The notes: generated by a model not told the origin, from the letters alone. A stretch of DNA of 64,000 bases from Uranotaenia lowii (GCF_029784155.1 NC_073693.1:146880843-146944842), one strand, 5' to 3'. Counted from the stretch's first letter, positions 1 to 10,697 are shown. Translations and numbers: made by a program.

Positions 1-240
1 TCTTCAAGTTCAAGTACTGGATAAAAATAAACAAAGCGCTGCCGCATAGTTCTGTCGAATGGTGAAGCGCCGCAGTGTGTTTGATGAAGCATTCCACTAC
101 AGTAAATTCAGCCAAAAATTACCAACAAAAATAGTCTCTAGACGAAAAACGAACCTGACAATTATTCTCCACTGAAGAAGGCTACAAAAAATAGCCGAAA
201 CGTCTGGACAGTAGTAAAAATCATTCGTTTTGATTTTCAA
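1..240 (+). mobile_element. 3' end of a Penelope-like retroelement (fragment)
   Basis: The + strand reads as a degraded C terminus (LQVQVLDKN, an in-frame stop, then FCRMVKRRSVFDEAFHYSKF). It is followed by an ACTGAAGAAGG...CCGAAACGTCTGG motif. The same arrangement, a basic endonuclease tail followed by a CTGA...GAAACGT motif, recurs in the clearer Penelope-like copy at 12-13.7 kb. Penelope-like elements end in a GIY-YIG endonuclease and often carry hammerhead motifs. The element runs off the left edge, so only its tail is seen. The class assignment rests on the motif order and on similarity to the second copy. Confidence 0.5.
166..211 (+). ncRNA. hammerhead-ribozyme-like motif of a Penelope-like element
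   Basis: The core CUGAAGA (172-178) matches the hammerhead consensus CUGANGA. A 5-bp helix II follows: GGCTA 180-184 pairs with TAGCC 192-196 around an A-rich loop. Then come GAAA (197-200) and C-G-U-C (201-204), where C204 would be the cleavage nucleotide after an extremely short helix III. Helix I can form between TCCA (168-171) and TGGA (205-208). One extra A (179) lies between the core and helix II, which is not canonical. Short-helix-III hammerheads are known in Penelope-like elements. Activity is unproven. Confidence 0.5.
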
Positions 241-881
241 GAATATAACTGATTGAGTCGTTAACCTTTAAAACTTCAAAATAAAAATCATCTAGTCGAA
301 AATTAATATCAATTTTGAAAAATTTCATCATATTTCAAGATTTGAAATCGTAAAAATATCATCAAATCCATTGAGTATCAAAATAATTTCAACTTGGTGA
401 TTTGTCTAATTTTATTTATATTACAAAAGTCAAATGTATAGTCCCATTTATGAAAAGTTTTCCCATGAGCACTGATCAAAGCAAAGTTAGTTGTTAAGTT
501 TGAGTTTGAAGTTTGGAAAAATACCATTAAAATTTGAATCGTTTGGTAAGGTACGGTCGAATTTCGAGATGATTTCAAAAAGCAAATGTTGAAAAGCCCC
601 AAACTTCTTCAGAACCCAAGTTCCTTGTAAAAAATCAAATTTAAAACTATGATGAAAGATGAAAAAAATATTAGCAATATTTGAAGATGAGGGCAAGGAA
701 GTTGAAAATTGGAAGACCATTAAACGGACTTTATGCCCATTGTAATTTCAAACAATTGGTCATTAATGTGATGAATAAAAAGATTTAAGATCCCTTAACA
801 TAGCATGTATGGGAAATCAAACAAGTACGTTATGCGTTTTAAATTTGTAATTTCTTTTACTGAGCACGTAATTTATGCATG
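241..881. other. AT-rich DNA, no recognisable feature
   Basis: No splice-flanked coding segment, tRNA or inverted repeat was seen. The minus-strand ORFs here are short, lack domain features and overlap one another, so I take them as chance. Confidence 0.5.
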
Positions 882-883
882 TA

Positions 884-1757
884 CACTGCCGACCAAAAGT
901 TTGGGATTACCTCTTCAAAAACATAAAACATTCGGTCAGCCATGTCTTAGCCATCTGATGACATATTGAAATTCATTAGACTCTTTCGAAAGATTGTGAG
1001 CAAAACCTTCTTTGAATGTTTAAGACAAAAAGTATATGTTAAGTTTATATTACTTAAATTATCTTAAATTTCGAACACATTCCAAAAACTGCACTTCAAA
1101 TTCAAACCTGATAATCTCAGAGTGGGGTGGAGTGCAGGTCATAAGCTTTCAAAAAAGTCCAACCGATCTTCAATAACTTATTAAACAACTGGGCTATCGT
1201 CATCTTGCATGTTTTTTTTTTTTAACTTTAGCCAATGCAGACAGTCTTCAAAAATATTTCAACAAATATCCATAAAGCAAGTTCAACACATCAGCTTCCA
1301 AATCAGCTCACCTGATAAACAAAACTTTGTTTGATAACAGAGATACGCGTGAAATAAAAATGCATGTTTTAGAAGACTGATTCCAAACTTTTAGCCATTA
1401 CACCATACTGCCGGCTGATCCCAAACTTTTTGACGATAACTTATGTAGCTATATTATTTATTTTAAATACATTGCATTTTTTTTACAAAATAAAACAAAT
1501 GTGTTTTGATAAGTATGAAAAAAGGATTCGAATGCAATTCGAATTTTGAAATTTGGTCTACCCCATCCTGAGATGATCGGGTTTGAATTTTAAGCGCAGT
1601 TTTTGGAAAACGTCCCAACTTTAAGCTAAGTAAGGGTTATATAAACTTAACTTTTTTTTTTCAAAAACATACAAAGAAGGTTTCGTTTACGATCTTTCGA
1701 ATGAGATCTAAAGAATTTCAAATGTCATAAGATGGCTGAGACAAGGCTGACACTTTC
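884..1757. mobile_element. Tc1-like derived inverted-repeat element
   Basis: It begins after TA (882-883) with CACTGCCGACCAAAAGTTTG, which resembles Tc1-type ends. The stretch about 946-1135 reappears inverted at about 1550-1757. Shared blocks include the CTTTCGAAAGAT region, the AACCTTCTTTG block, and the CAAACCTGATAATCTCAG / GAGATGATCGGGTTTG pair. Around 1381-1432 there is another pair of CCAAACTTTT ends, so two related copies may have recombined. No transposase ORF is present, so it is non-autonomous. The right boundary is uncertain because the outer end seems truncated. Confidence 0.55.
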
Positions 1758-1831
1758 TTGTGAATTGCGCATCTTTTGAGTTCGTTGTTGATTGAAAACC
1801 TCAATCTAAAGAACATTTTTTGAGAATAGTA

Positions 1832-3756
1832 GGGTAAGAACACTATATATTGAACACCATCTTTGGGATTAAAAAAATTAGGCCTTTAAGCCTATATTGG
1901 CCTGTACACACTACCAAAAAAATCGGTAAAATTACATCACATGATGTAAATGATGCTTCTTTTTATTTACATCATATGTGATGTAATTTATGACGGAATA
2001 TTCAGTGCTAGTTGGAAATTACACGCCAGTAAAATTTTGCAACGTGTAAAATAAAAAATGATGTAGAATTTAGCAACGTGTAAAATAAAATTGATGTAAA
2101 TTATAAAATCACTGAATGTTGGAAGAAAAACTTTCAAATTGGAATTTGTTTTGTTTTATTTATTGTTAATATGATTCAATACTGGAATTTTCACGTCTCT
2201 TAATAAAAATAAAACTCATCTATAAATGAATATGATTCATTTTATTAAGCGGCAAAATTTTTTTAACACACATTATATTTTATTTCTTTTATTTTTTCCG
2301 CGAAGTACCGGATCCAATGTTGAACACCGTGGATCCGCTTCCAGAACCGCATCCCTGCTTTTCGGATATCTCCGGCAACCATCAACACCGATTAACTTAC
2401 TCGCGCGTGGGGAAAATATTTTGGCGCACGACTTGACTTAACAGTTTTTGTCACATTTGTCTGGTCTTGTTCTTCACAGTTTATAATTGTACATTACATT
2501 ATCACGTTCAGTGTATTGTAATATTTCATGTCGTGTAATTTTAAGAAATTTCCAATTCAGTGTTGAGAATTTCGTGTGACCAAAAAAAATTGTAAAATTT
2601 CATCACATATGATGTAACGAAAAAGAAGCATCACATAAGATGGAATTTTCAGTGCGAGTTGAATATTACACGTCTGCAATCTTCAACAGACGTGTAAAAT
2701 TTGAAAGACATGTAAAATATAAGGATGTGTAATATTTAATTCGCACTGAAAATTCCGTCGTATGTGATGCTTCTTTTTATTTACATCATATGTGATGTAA
2801 ATTTAAATCAAATAATCGCGTTCCGTGTCAAGTAATATTTGTGTCATTAGAATTCAGTGTTGTTAAGGATTCAATAGTTTTTATTTTGTAAATTTACATC
2901 AATAAATCGCGTTCCATGTCATGTAATAATAAAGGTTTTCAATTTCAGTGTCGTTAAGGATTCAGATTTTTTTTCTGTGTAGCTTAAGTTTTTTTCTCAG
3001 CTTCACATCGATATATTTTTTTTGCAGAAATATGTTTCAAAATCCTCATTTTAGCTTTTTTATTCAAAATTGCTTTCGGACCAATTTTTGAACACAATAA
3101 ATCTAATATTGAACAGGCAATGTTCTAATTATTGAACACGTAGACATTGGATATCATTGTATATACTTAGAGGTATTTCGCTTGATAGAATGCTTTGCAG
3201 GGGCGATTTTGATTGAGCTAGCAAACAAGAAACAGTTAGTTTTTGTTTCCAAAGACCAACCGATGTTTGCTCAACAATTGGTACATGCATTTCTTTACGA
3301 AACGAGTATTGTAAAGATTGAACGTTCAATGATTAAAACGCGTTTTCTGTGATCCAATGATTGAACACTTCAATTTGTGAAATTTTAATAAAATAGAGAT
3401 AAAAAAGGCTGTCACTCTTCCAGAAATCGTCTTGAAAGACTTTGTTGAAAACACTCATATTACTATCTTAGAGTTTTACTAGGCTTTAATCCATTTTTTC
3501 TCTCAATCAAAATAAGGCTGTTTTCTTCATACAGTCGAAAAACCAAGCCAAAATTTGAACACATGTTCTAGTCTCGGGGATTGTGGCTTATAGAGTCTGA
3601 AATTCTTGATAAAAATTTGAAAAGAGGTAGAAAATGCTTCAACAGTGGCACAACGATGTTTAGTTAGTTTTTCTACTGTATGTTACTGTTTCAATTGTTT
3701 AGTGTTTTACTAGTGTTCAATATCTGGTACCTGTTCAATAACTAGTGCTTCTACCC
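1832..3756. mobile_element. TA-flanked MITE-like element (GGGTAAGAACAC ends), split by a nested element
   Basis: The left end GGGTAAGAACACTATATATT (after TA 1830-1831) is matched by the inverted right end AATAACTAGTGCTTCTACCC (before TA 3757-3758). Both ends continue into inverted ATTGAACA motifs. No transposase is visible. A second inverted-repeat element (1907-2979) sits inside it. The minus ORF at 3129-3329 is short and without features. Confidence 0.6.
1907..2979. mobile_element. nested CACA...TGTG MITE with ATGATGTAAAT palindromes
   Basis: The left end TACACACTACCAAAAAAAT and the right end ATTTTTTTTCTGTGTA are inverted, with TA at both flanks (1905-1906, 2980-2981). The interior holds repeated and inverted copies of TTTACATCATATGTGATGTA and of ACGTGTAAAAT motifs. 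An internal break near 2580 suggests a compound of two related copies. A GC-richer block at about 2295-2430 differs from the rest. No transposase was found. Confidence 0.55.
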
Positions 3757-4406
3757 TAAAAGTATTTTTTTGACAAAAAGTAAAAATATTCCGTAGGTAA
3801 AAAAAATTATATATACAAATCGTACTCTTAACAGTCCCAACAAATTTTTATTTTCAAACTTACATAATAAAGAAAATTTAAAAAATGTAAGAGACATTTT
3901 TGAACATTTCAAGATCTGAGATTTTTTTTAGGAAAAAGTTTTTTTTTCTAAGATCGAACCAGTGCTATCTCTAAACATCATTTTTCTCAGTCGCCACCGT
4001 ATGAAAGTTTGTTTCTTACACCCCAAGATTCATTTGAAGGATGAGCCCCCAGAATACCAGACATAGTTCAGTTTAGGGTCAGACTTAAGAGAAGACTCTT
4101 TCCTTTCCTATCCAACCATAAAAAAAACCATCTTTCTGTTAGATCAAGTTTTTTTTAAAGATTATCGAACAAAATACTAGAATATTTTTGATTCGAATAA
4201 CAATTATTCCGAAAAACTTCAATTAATACATTTGTTTGCTTCAATAAATATAAAAACATTAATCTAATAAAAATAAATCATTTGAATAGAATTAGATTAG
4301 AATTTGAAATTTAGTCAAATCTGAAAATGTCTTCATCAGTGTTCCACTCATCACTCATCACTCATTTTCAATGAATGTTTCTGATTGCACTTCGCAACTG
4401 AACGTA
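3757..4406. other. AT-rich DNA, no recognisable feature
   Basis: Low-complexity A/T runs and an imperfect tandem CACTCATCA near 4344-4364. No coding or repeat boundary could be supported. Confidence 0.45.
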
Positions 4407-5173
4407 CAGCGCACACAGGAGTACGTAGAAGGAAAAGTTGGCCAAAAGTATTTTTTAGTTTTGAAATTAATAAAAAAGTTTATTTCGACTCATCAAACGT
4501 TTTTAAGATCATTTAATATATATTTTACCGTTTTCGTAATTTTTCATAATTTTCTATTAGAAATTTGCTTACTTTTATATGACATAATAGATAATTCAGG
4601 TTAGAAAAGTTGTAAAATTTAAAAAAATCTAGATTTTTTTTATTTGTTTCTGAAAGTTAAATAACATTTGAATGCGCCAGTTTGCGCGGGTTTTTTTTTT
4701 GCACACGATTATTGAAGTTATCAATTTTCAAATGATATCAAACATTTTGCCGGGACTTGCTGGGAACATAAACAAAAACACTAATTTGTAAAAAAAATCA
4801 ACGTTTAAAACAAAAAACTAATAGAAGAATTTTCAAAGCACTGCTTATTGTCGCTATAGTCATCAAGTTTTGTCAATTACACTTAAAATTATTAAATATC
4901 CCTCCATTGAAGTTTTCCATTTCAAATTTTTATTTTCAGTCACTTAAGCAAGTCGCGCTGATTCAACGATTTGTAGAAAAATTCTATTTCATAAAAATAC
5001 TAAAGTTTCGACAGCTGTAACAGCTTATAAACAAATCAGATGTCAAAAAACTGACCGGTACATGGTGCTTAATTTATTCAAGAATCAAATGAACATTGAC
5101 ATAAAAGTAACCAATGAAATTTAAATTTTAAGTTTTGGCCAGATTTTTGGGTGAAATACTCCTGTGTGCAGCG
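4407..5173. mobile_element. MITE with GCACACAGGAGTA terminal inverted repeats
   Basis: The left end CAGCGCACACAGGAGTA (4407 on) leads into GGCCAAAAGTATTTTTTAG. The right end is the inverted match: TTGGCCAGATTTTT, then ATACTCCTGTGTGCAGCG (to about 5173). The interior is AT-rich without a transposase. TA precedes the left end, but the target duplication on the right is not clear. The + ORF at 4371-4604 crosses the end and is discounted. Confidence 0.5.
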
Positions 5174-5536
5174 GTCGGGTTTTGTTATTGATTGCTACTA
5201 GACCTATCCAATCATCGATCGTTCAATTCATCGCTAAAATACAGATCACCTCGCACGATTGGTTTAATCACATCATTCTTCTCGAACACCGAATATGAGT
5301 AGTTTTCACTTCAGAGAAAATATTTAAAGGTTCTTTTCTGTTTAAAAATGGAAAGTACGTATATTTCTTTAATTATTTTTTTAAATGTGGAATTTTATTT
5401 TATTTTTTTTTTCGATTATAGTCGTTTTACCATATTTATGGCATTGATAAAGTTATTTTTTTTTATGCATTGTACCTTCAAAACAAGAATATCTAGGATA
5501 ATTCCTAATGCCTGATTGAGTGAACGGTAATAAATA
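5174..5536. other. non-repetitive, less AT-rich stretch
   Basis: Positions 5190-5310 are visibly richer in GC than the flanks and show no inverted repeats. This could be unique host DNA, for example a regulatory region or an untranslated exon of the gene at 7974. No core promoter motif or donor could be assigned with confidence. Confidence 0.3.
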
Positions 5537-6473
5537 CAGTAGTTTTTCGATTTTATCACGGTCTAAAAAATTTTTACCGTAAATATGGTGAAACCGTGAA
5601 TTTGGCGAAACTAAAAATTAAAGTGGAAAAAACTATTTTTATTGTCTGAAATCAATAATTCATAATGTTTTCAGTGGTGGAAACGTTTTGTATCAATAAA
5701 TTTTGATCATAAGGTGTAATTATAAAAGATTACTAAACGCAAAGGAACGTTCAAATTACTGTACTCTATAGAAATTTTAAGATTTTTTCTTGAAATAAAA
5801 CCATGTAGAATATAAATCTGAAAGTCTACATATAAATAAGTTTTTATGGAAATTTTACCCTCGTTATCTCGATTTAAAAAAAAAAGAGTTCATAGAAAAA
5901 TGCATCGAAAATTCAAATTCTTCATACCTTTGATTAACTAATAAGTTTACATTTTCAAGAAATGTTTTTAAATTTGCTCAACTTAGACTTTTAAAGTGTG
6001 TTTCTCGAAACTTGCTTCATGGACAGATAATCCTTTGTTTTTCATATGTAGAAAAACAGAAATCTTAGTTATCTTTTTACATATTTGAGGCAAAACTAGC
6101 AGAATTGATTTTGATCATCCAAATTTATCCTTTGAGACAATACTAAAGGCTGTGCAATCAACACAAGCATTAGCGTGACGTTAAAATACTTATGTTAATT
6201 ATTACAAAATTAAACACTATACAGCTAAAGTAAGTAGTTTAATGGCATTTTCATATTATTGAGCAGCTACATATAAACCATAACATAAAACATAAAAAAA
6301 ATTCATGGACGAAGACGGTCTACGCTTTTGAACGAAAATTAAGGTTCTAGAAATGATTTCTGAATGATTGATGAAAAACGTGATAAAATCGAAACCATAA
6401 TCGTGATAAAAATCGAGCGTGAATTTGGAGAGTATTCATAAAATCGAACAGTGATAAAATTGAATAACTACTG
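5537..6473. mobile_element. pogo-like MITE, copy 1 (CAGTAGTTTTTCGATTTTATCAC ends)
   Basis: TA (5535-5536), then CAGTAGTTTTTCG with TTTTATCACGG. The right end is the inverted TGATAAAATTGAA...ACTACTG, then TA (6474-6475). Subterminal ATCGATTTTATCAC-like motifs repeat near the right end. There are 937 bp and no transposase. CAGT ends with TA duplication fit pogo/Tc1-mariner derivatives. A second copy in reverse orientation lies at 36251-38804. Confidence 0.7.
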
Positions 6474-6475
6474 TA

Positions 6476-7480
6476 GATTCAAATTCAGTGTTTGTTTAAA
6501 ATGTAAATTGATTAGTTCTACAGTTGTCGAAAATTTATATTTTTCAAAACCGTATGATTTAAAAACTTTCAAATGCCATATTTCCAAAACTAGATGTGAA
6601 AGCCAAAATTTGATAAATAATTCCAATACAGTGCGCCAAAATTGTCCAAAATTTGTTTTTTGAACACAGACACCACAAAAGTTGATACTTTGTGTTAATT
6701 AAATTGAAAAAAGAATACAGTTTTGTGTTTAGTTAAGAAAATTGCCGAACAATCATTAAATATGTTTTTTTTTCTTCAAAATTGATTTGTGCTTTCGACA
6801 CTACTGGCGCAGTTTTAGGAAAAAAAAATTCTCGATGAATTTTTGCTTGGAGCGAAAAAATGTATCATGTTTTATTCTTCCCATACCATAATATGAGTTA
6901 CTTTACTGTACACTGTGGTTCGTTGAATTATTAAAAAAAATGTAACATTACTGTTACTGTTATTATTATTGTTTTTAAATAGCTATTTGCACCCTAAATT
7001 GATGAATAATCACTTGAAATATAATTTTTTAATTGAACTTTTGTTCACATTTCTAAAAAAAATTATAGACGCCTGATGGATTTTTGTTCGAGAAAAATGC
7101 TTTAATAAGAGATAGTATCCTTTTAAATGTGGCAATTTTTATCAAAATTTGGTATCGCAAAAATGCCCTATTTGACCCACTCCTATCGCAATGATAAAGT
7201 TCGAAGTAAACAAGAAATATCATCAGCTTGACTCAATAAAAAACTTCATAAAAAATTATAGTAATTAGATTCAGATTTTTTGTCCAAAACTGATTTAAGT
7301 CTATCTTGGAACTTCAACACGTATACCTAACTGAATTCAGCTCTAAAATTATTTGAATAGTAAAAGCCTACTGTCCTTTTTTTGCTTATCTTTTGTTTCA
7401 AAGTTTAACTAAATAAAAAGAGTTCATATAATCCATCTTCAAATTACAATGCAACAAATTTCATTGAGGGAATCACGTTT
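6476..7480. other. AT-rich DNA, no recognisable feature
   Basis: No inverted repeat, tandem array or coding segment was recognised. By position it is probably intron or upstream sequence of the gene whose exon begins at 7974. Confidence 0.4.
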
Positions 7481-7944
7481 TTGTTCATTGCTCAACCATT
7501 TGTTCTGCATTCACCAGGTGATTTTTGCTCCAGAAAGCGATAAAAGTTTCATGCTGATGATCAGTGTTTTTCCCACTTCCGGCTATTAGCTGAGCGTGTT
7601 CTGGGTGCCCCCCAGTAATGATCAAGTTCAATGTTTGTTCTGACCAGCATCCGGCAAATGTGGCTCTCGTGCGGTGATATATGGAATTATTTTTGTTTGC
7701 GATCGAATAATTTGGCGTGATTGAGCAGATAGAATTATTTGAAATTGAGAGTAAAACTCGAGGCAGAGAAAATAGTTTGTTTTCAGATATAGTTCTCGAC
7801 TGAGTTTTGATCTGGAACGTTGGTAGTGACAACTTTTTTTATTTTATCTTAGATTGTTTATCACGCGAAAGTTCGATTTTCATTCTTATTTTTAGGTGTG
7901 TTGATTGTTCTAAAATATTGTTCCATTTTATATTATCTGTTTAA
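7481..7944. other. unique sequence upstream of the coding exon
   Basis: A moderately GC-rich, non-repetitive stretch just before the 3' splice site. A 115-codon minus-strand ORF (7485-7832) is present but has no domain, no splice context and overlaps nothing supporting it, so it is not called as a gene. Confidence 0.35.
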
Positions 7945-7973
7945 CTAACAATTTTTCTTTTTTTTCATTTCAG
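7945..7973 (+). promoter_or_regulatory. branch point and 3' splice site
   Basis: A CTAAC branch motif (7945-7949) is followed by a strong pyrimidine tract (T-rich, 7951-7970) and CAG at 7971-7973. The branch A lies about 25 nt from the AG, which is normal for insect introns. This implies at least one untranslated exon upstream that I could not locate. Confidence 0.7.
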
Positions 7974-8042
7974 ATGTCACATGCCACTGTAGACCAAAAC
8001 CTTACAACAGTCCCAAGATCCTGTAGCACTTTTCTCCAATAA
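7974..8042 (+). CDS. upstream ORF in the 5' leader
   Basis: The exon opens with ATG directly after the splice acceptor. The frame runs 22 codons (MSHATVDQNLTTVPRSCSTF and two more residues) to TAA at 8040-8042, 81 nt before the main start. It may reduce translation of the main ORF. The peptide itself shows no features. Whether it is translated is inference. Confidence 0.35.
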   Translation: MSHATVDQNLTTVPRSCSTFLQ

Positions 8043-8123
8043 ATCCAAAACAACAAAGCCCATTTTCCAAAGTCAAAATTGAGTCCCAACAACAGCAACA
8101 TCCTTTAGCACCGTCTCTAAAAA

Positions 8124-8267
8124 ATGCACCGAAATAGGATATTGCCATCACACTGGCAAAAATGGCACTCGCTGACCCTGCAGCATCTGTTCCTGCTAGC
8201 TGTGGCAGTCACAACGTGGACCAGCAGCGTTCTATCAAACCCAGTGCAAACCACATCACAAGCAGAG
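8124..8267 (+). CDS. first coding exon of an unidentified secreted or membrane protein (partial)
   Basis: ATG at 8124 lies just after an in-frame TAA (8118-8120), which fixes the start. The exon codes 48 residues. MHRNRILPSHWQKWH is basic and polar, then SLTLQHLFLLAVAVTTWTS forms a hydrophobic core, then VLSNPVQTTSQAE. This is a typical signal peptide with likely cleavage around residues 34-40. The exon ends in GAG followed by the donor GTGAGT (8268), phase 0. Codon use is GC-richer than the surrounding DNA. No later exon is visible in the remaining 55 kb, so the intron is very long or the rest lies outside. The family cannot be named from 48 residues; receptors and secreted factors of insects often have this layout. 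Confidence 0.7.
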
Positions 8268-8273
8268 GTGAGT
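8268..8273 (+). promoter_or_regulatory. 5' splice donor (GTGAGT)
   Basis: A consensus donor after ...GCAGAG ends the coding exon in phase 0. Its strength, together with the acceptor at 7973, is the main support for calling this a real exon of 294 nt. Confidence 0.7.
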
Positions 8274-8336
8274 TCTATTTAAAAAAAAATAAGTGCGAAC
8301 ATAAGTCGTTATAAGTTTTTTTTTTAAATTAACGTA

Positions 8337-9044
8337 CACTCAGGCAAATTCTTATTACGATATTCATAAGATACGTCTTATGAACCGCTTTTAGGGGTGC
8401 AAACTCATTGTTCATAAGAATCTTATGAAATTCTTTCGTTTTTCATAAGAACATCTTATGAAAATTAGAAGAAACGGCATTGTGAAAAAATAATGAACAC
8501 ATTCATTCATTCCATCAGTTTTTCGTCCTCCAACGACACGAAGCACTCGCCAGTTGATAGTTATTAGTTTTCCTCAATAGCTAAATGTTATTGTCATCTT
8601 CTGAATGGTAAGTTAGATTTGATCTTTTTGCTGTGAACGTTTAATATATTAGTAAACTAAAACATATTTTTTATTTACTTTTCAGCATGCTGATCGGCAA
8701 AAACAACGCAAGGTCGAAGAATTGGATGCGGCAAAAAAACTTTGGTTGAACCGGGTGTTAATGTGCTGCTAATGGTGACCATTAGTGATTAAATTTTAAA
8801 CAAATTAGGTTAACAATAAAGTGAATCTTTTCAGCATCAAATATCTCAAGTTATTCTTATTAGTAACTGATTTCCTATTTCCATAAGAGCCTCTTATGAA
8901 AAGCAACAAATCCCCATTACATTAGGTGTTCATCTTCAGAATTCATTCGCGTCATAAGATAATCTTATGAATTTCAATGATTTTTCTTATGGCGCCACTT
9001 CATAAGAGAATCTTATGGCATTCATAATAGTATTTTTCTGAGTG
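8337..9044. mobile_element. MITE with CACTCAG ends and CATAAGA...TCTTATG palindromes, carrying a gene-like insert
   Basis: TA (8335-8336) then CACTCAGGCAAATTCTTATT. The right end is the inverted AATAGTATTTTTCTGAGTG, then TA (9045-9046). Subterminal blocks of TTCATAAGA / TCTTATGAA recur about ten times in both directions at both ends, leaving a distinct centre (about 8500-8830). The 708 bp encode no transposase. TIRs with a TA duplication suggest a Tc1/mariner-like mover. It lies just 69 bp inside the intron of the signal-peptide gene. Confidence 0.7.
8585..8820 (+). other. spliced mini-transcript candidate inside the MITE
   Basis: The centre of the MITE holds ATG at 8585, a donor GGTAAGT (GT at 8608), an acceptor TTTTCAG (ending 8685) that bounds a 78-bp intron, and AATAAA at 8815-8820. 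Spliced, it would read a 28-residue peptide (MLLSSSECMLIGKNNARSKN and eight more). Another frame of the second block reads HADRQKQRKVEELDAAKKLW, which looks more protein-like. It may be a captured host fragment or a relic of a transposase gene. Function unknown. Confidence 0.3.
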
Positions 9045-9046
9045 TA

Positions 9047-9761
9047 GATAAAGTAACTGATTGCCAATCGTTAGTAATATTTAAATAGCAGATTGATCAA
9101 CCATAAGTGAGTAACCGTTTTTGTGTCATGGGGAAAAATTGTTAAAGCAAACATCTTAAAATAAAAGCAATAGAAAATTTTTGAGGTCTAGCAACTAATA
9201 CGGGGGTTCATTACATAAAATTTATCTGGAAACTTATTCCAATATACAAAATGTATGAAACACACGCAAAATCTAAAATAGAATGAAGCAGAAAGGCGAT
9301 TCGGGACCTAGTCGAGCCAGGTGTAGTTATCGTTCGTTCAATCGTCCAGGTCGCCAAAACGGTTTTAGCCAAGGTTGCCGGAATAAATAGCCATCGTTCC
9401 GCTTGCTCTATAGCCGTAGATATTCGGTACGTGTAGTTAAACACGATGATTGTTCATGACGCTTCAGTACATAGTTGAATTCTGGCGGCAAGTCGTTGTC
9501 GTCATTTTTGTGCCAGACACATTTGCTGCGTCAATTTGGTGCAAAAGAGTTCCAATATTGTTCATTCAACTTCAGTCAGACCAGGCCCGAACAGACGAGG
9601 ACTTGAAAATGTTTATCGTTTGCCGGCTCCAAAGATTAAGAGAGGATGACGAGGCGTCGTCAGCTCGCTGTTGATCTGCAGTTGCAGATAAAATTTATTC
9701 GGCCGATCAACTCATAAAGTAAGGCATGCAAACAGCAGCAGACAAACTACCTTCCTTCCTA
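9047..9761. promoter_or_regulatory. GC-richer unique island, candidate intronic regulatory DNA
   Basis: Positions 9280-9750 are balanced in base composition, non-repetitive and lie about 1 kb into the presumed intron of the exon ending at 8267. Short ORFs on both strands (9211-9444 minus, 9450-9674 plus) show no splice signals or domain features. A conserved enhancer is one reading; an unrecognised exon is another. Confidence 0.3.
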
Positions 9762-10695
9762 CACAGCAAGAAAAAATCGTGTAAATTTAGATCGAAAACG
9801 ATGCACGAAAACGGAACATCGATTTTGATATAAAATTCTACCACGGTGTATTTTTCTCAACAATGTAATTTTTGAGGCGTGTAAATTTAGATCGAAAACA
9901 ATGCACGAAAACGGATGTCATAAACCGTCGTGTAAAAATACACAATGATGTAAATTTCAAAACATATTACCGTTAATATTACAAATCTTTTTTAAATACT
10001 CAGATTTTGGATGCTGTTTATAAATAAATACGCCACATGTGTCATTTTATTTAACATATATTTCCGATACACTGCAAACTCAAAAAACACCCACCATCAC
10101 TGGCAGCTGGAATTGTGGTTGCGTCCGATGATCCCCAGCAGGGCGATGTTTCGCCGATCAGCGTCAGGCAGCATTCTTGAATCCTTCCGGAACAGCATAG
10201 TAATCGGAATCCCCTAAACATTAGAAACATTCAACATTGATTCGGCTTTTGATATAAAACTGCAATTCCTGCAATCGAAAGAGAATTTGAAGTTCCATTT
10301 TTTTCATTTCGTCTATAACTGTAACCTACCATTTTTTAATTCAATTCTGAAAGAATTTGGTTCGGTTTTAATACAAAATTAACAGCGGAAGCGAATTTTT
10401 TTTCTTTTCGCACAATAAACCACCATCTCGGATAAAAACAAAACAACTTATGCCGCGAAAAAAAGGAAAACAATCGTTCTGTCGTGTTTTACATGGTTTT
10501 CGATGTAATTTTATATTGAGATATATTTTTTAGATCAGGGCGTGTAAACATACATCATACAAAATTAAATTTATACCAACGATTCAAAAATAGATCAAAA
10601 AGAGTGTAAAATTACATCAGTTTTGAATTACACTGGTCAAAAAGTAGATCACTCGTAATTTAGATTGCGTATACTTTTAGAAATTTTTTGCTGTG
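9762..10695. mobile_element. MITE with CACAGCAA ends
   Basis: TA (9760-9761) then CACAGCAAGAAAAAATCGTG. The right end is the inverted AAATTTTTTGCTGTG, then TA (10696-10697). The interior repeats TGTAAATTTAGATCGAAAA with ATGCACGAAAACGG twice at the left and GATGTAA/TTACATC motifs at the right. It is 934 bp with no transposase. It has the same end type as the elements ending at 2979 and spanning 19638-19911. Confidence 0.7.
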
Positions 10696-10697
10696 TA

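Noticed and set aside
7485..7832. 115-codon minus-strand ORF just before the host exon
   Set aside because: No recognisable features or splice signals, and it lies opposite the intron end of a better supported gene.
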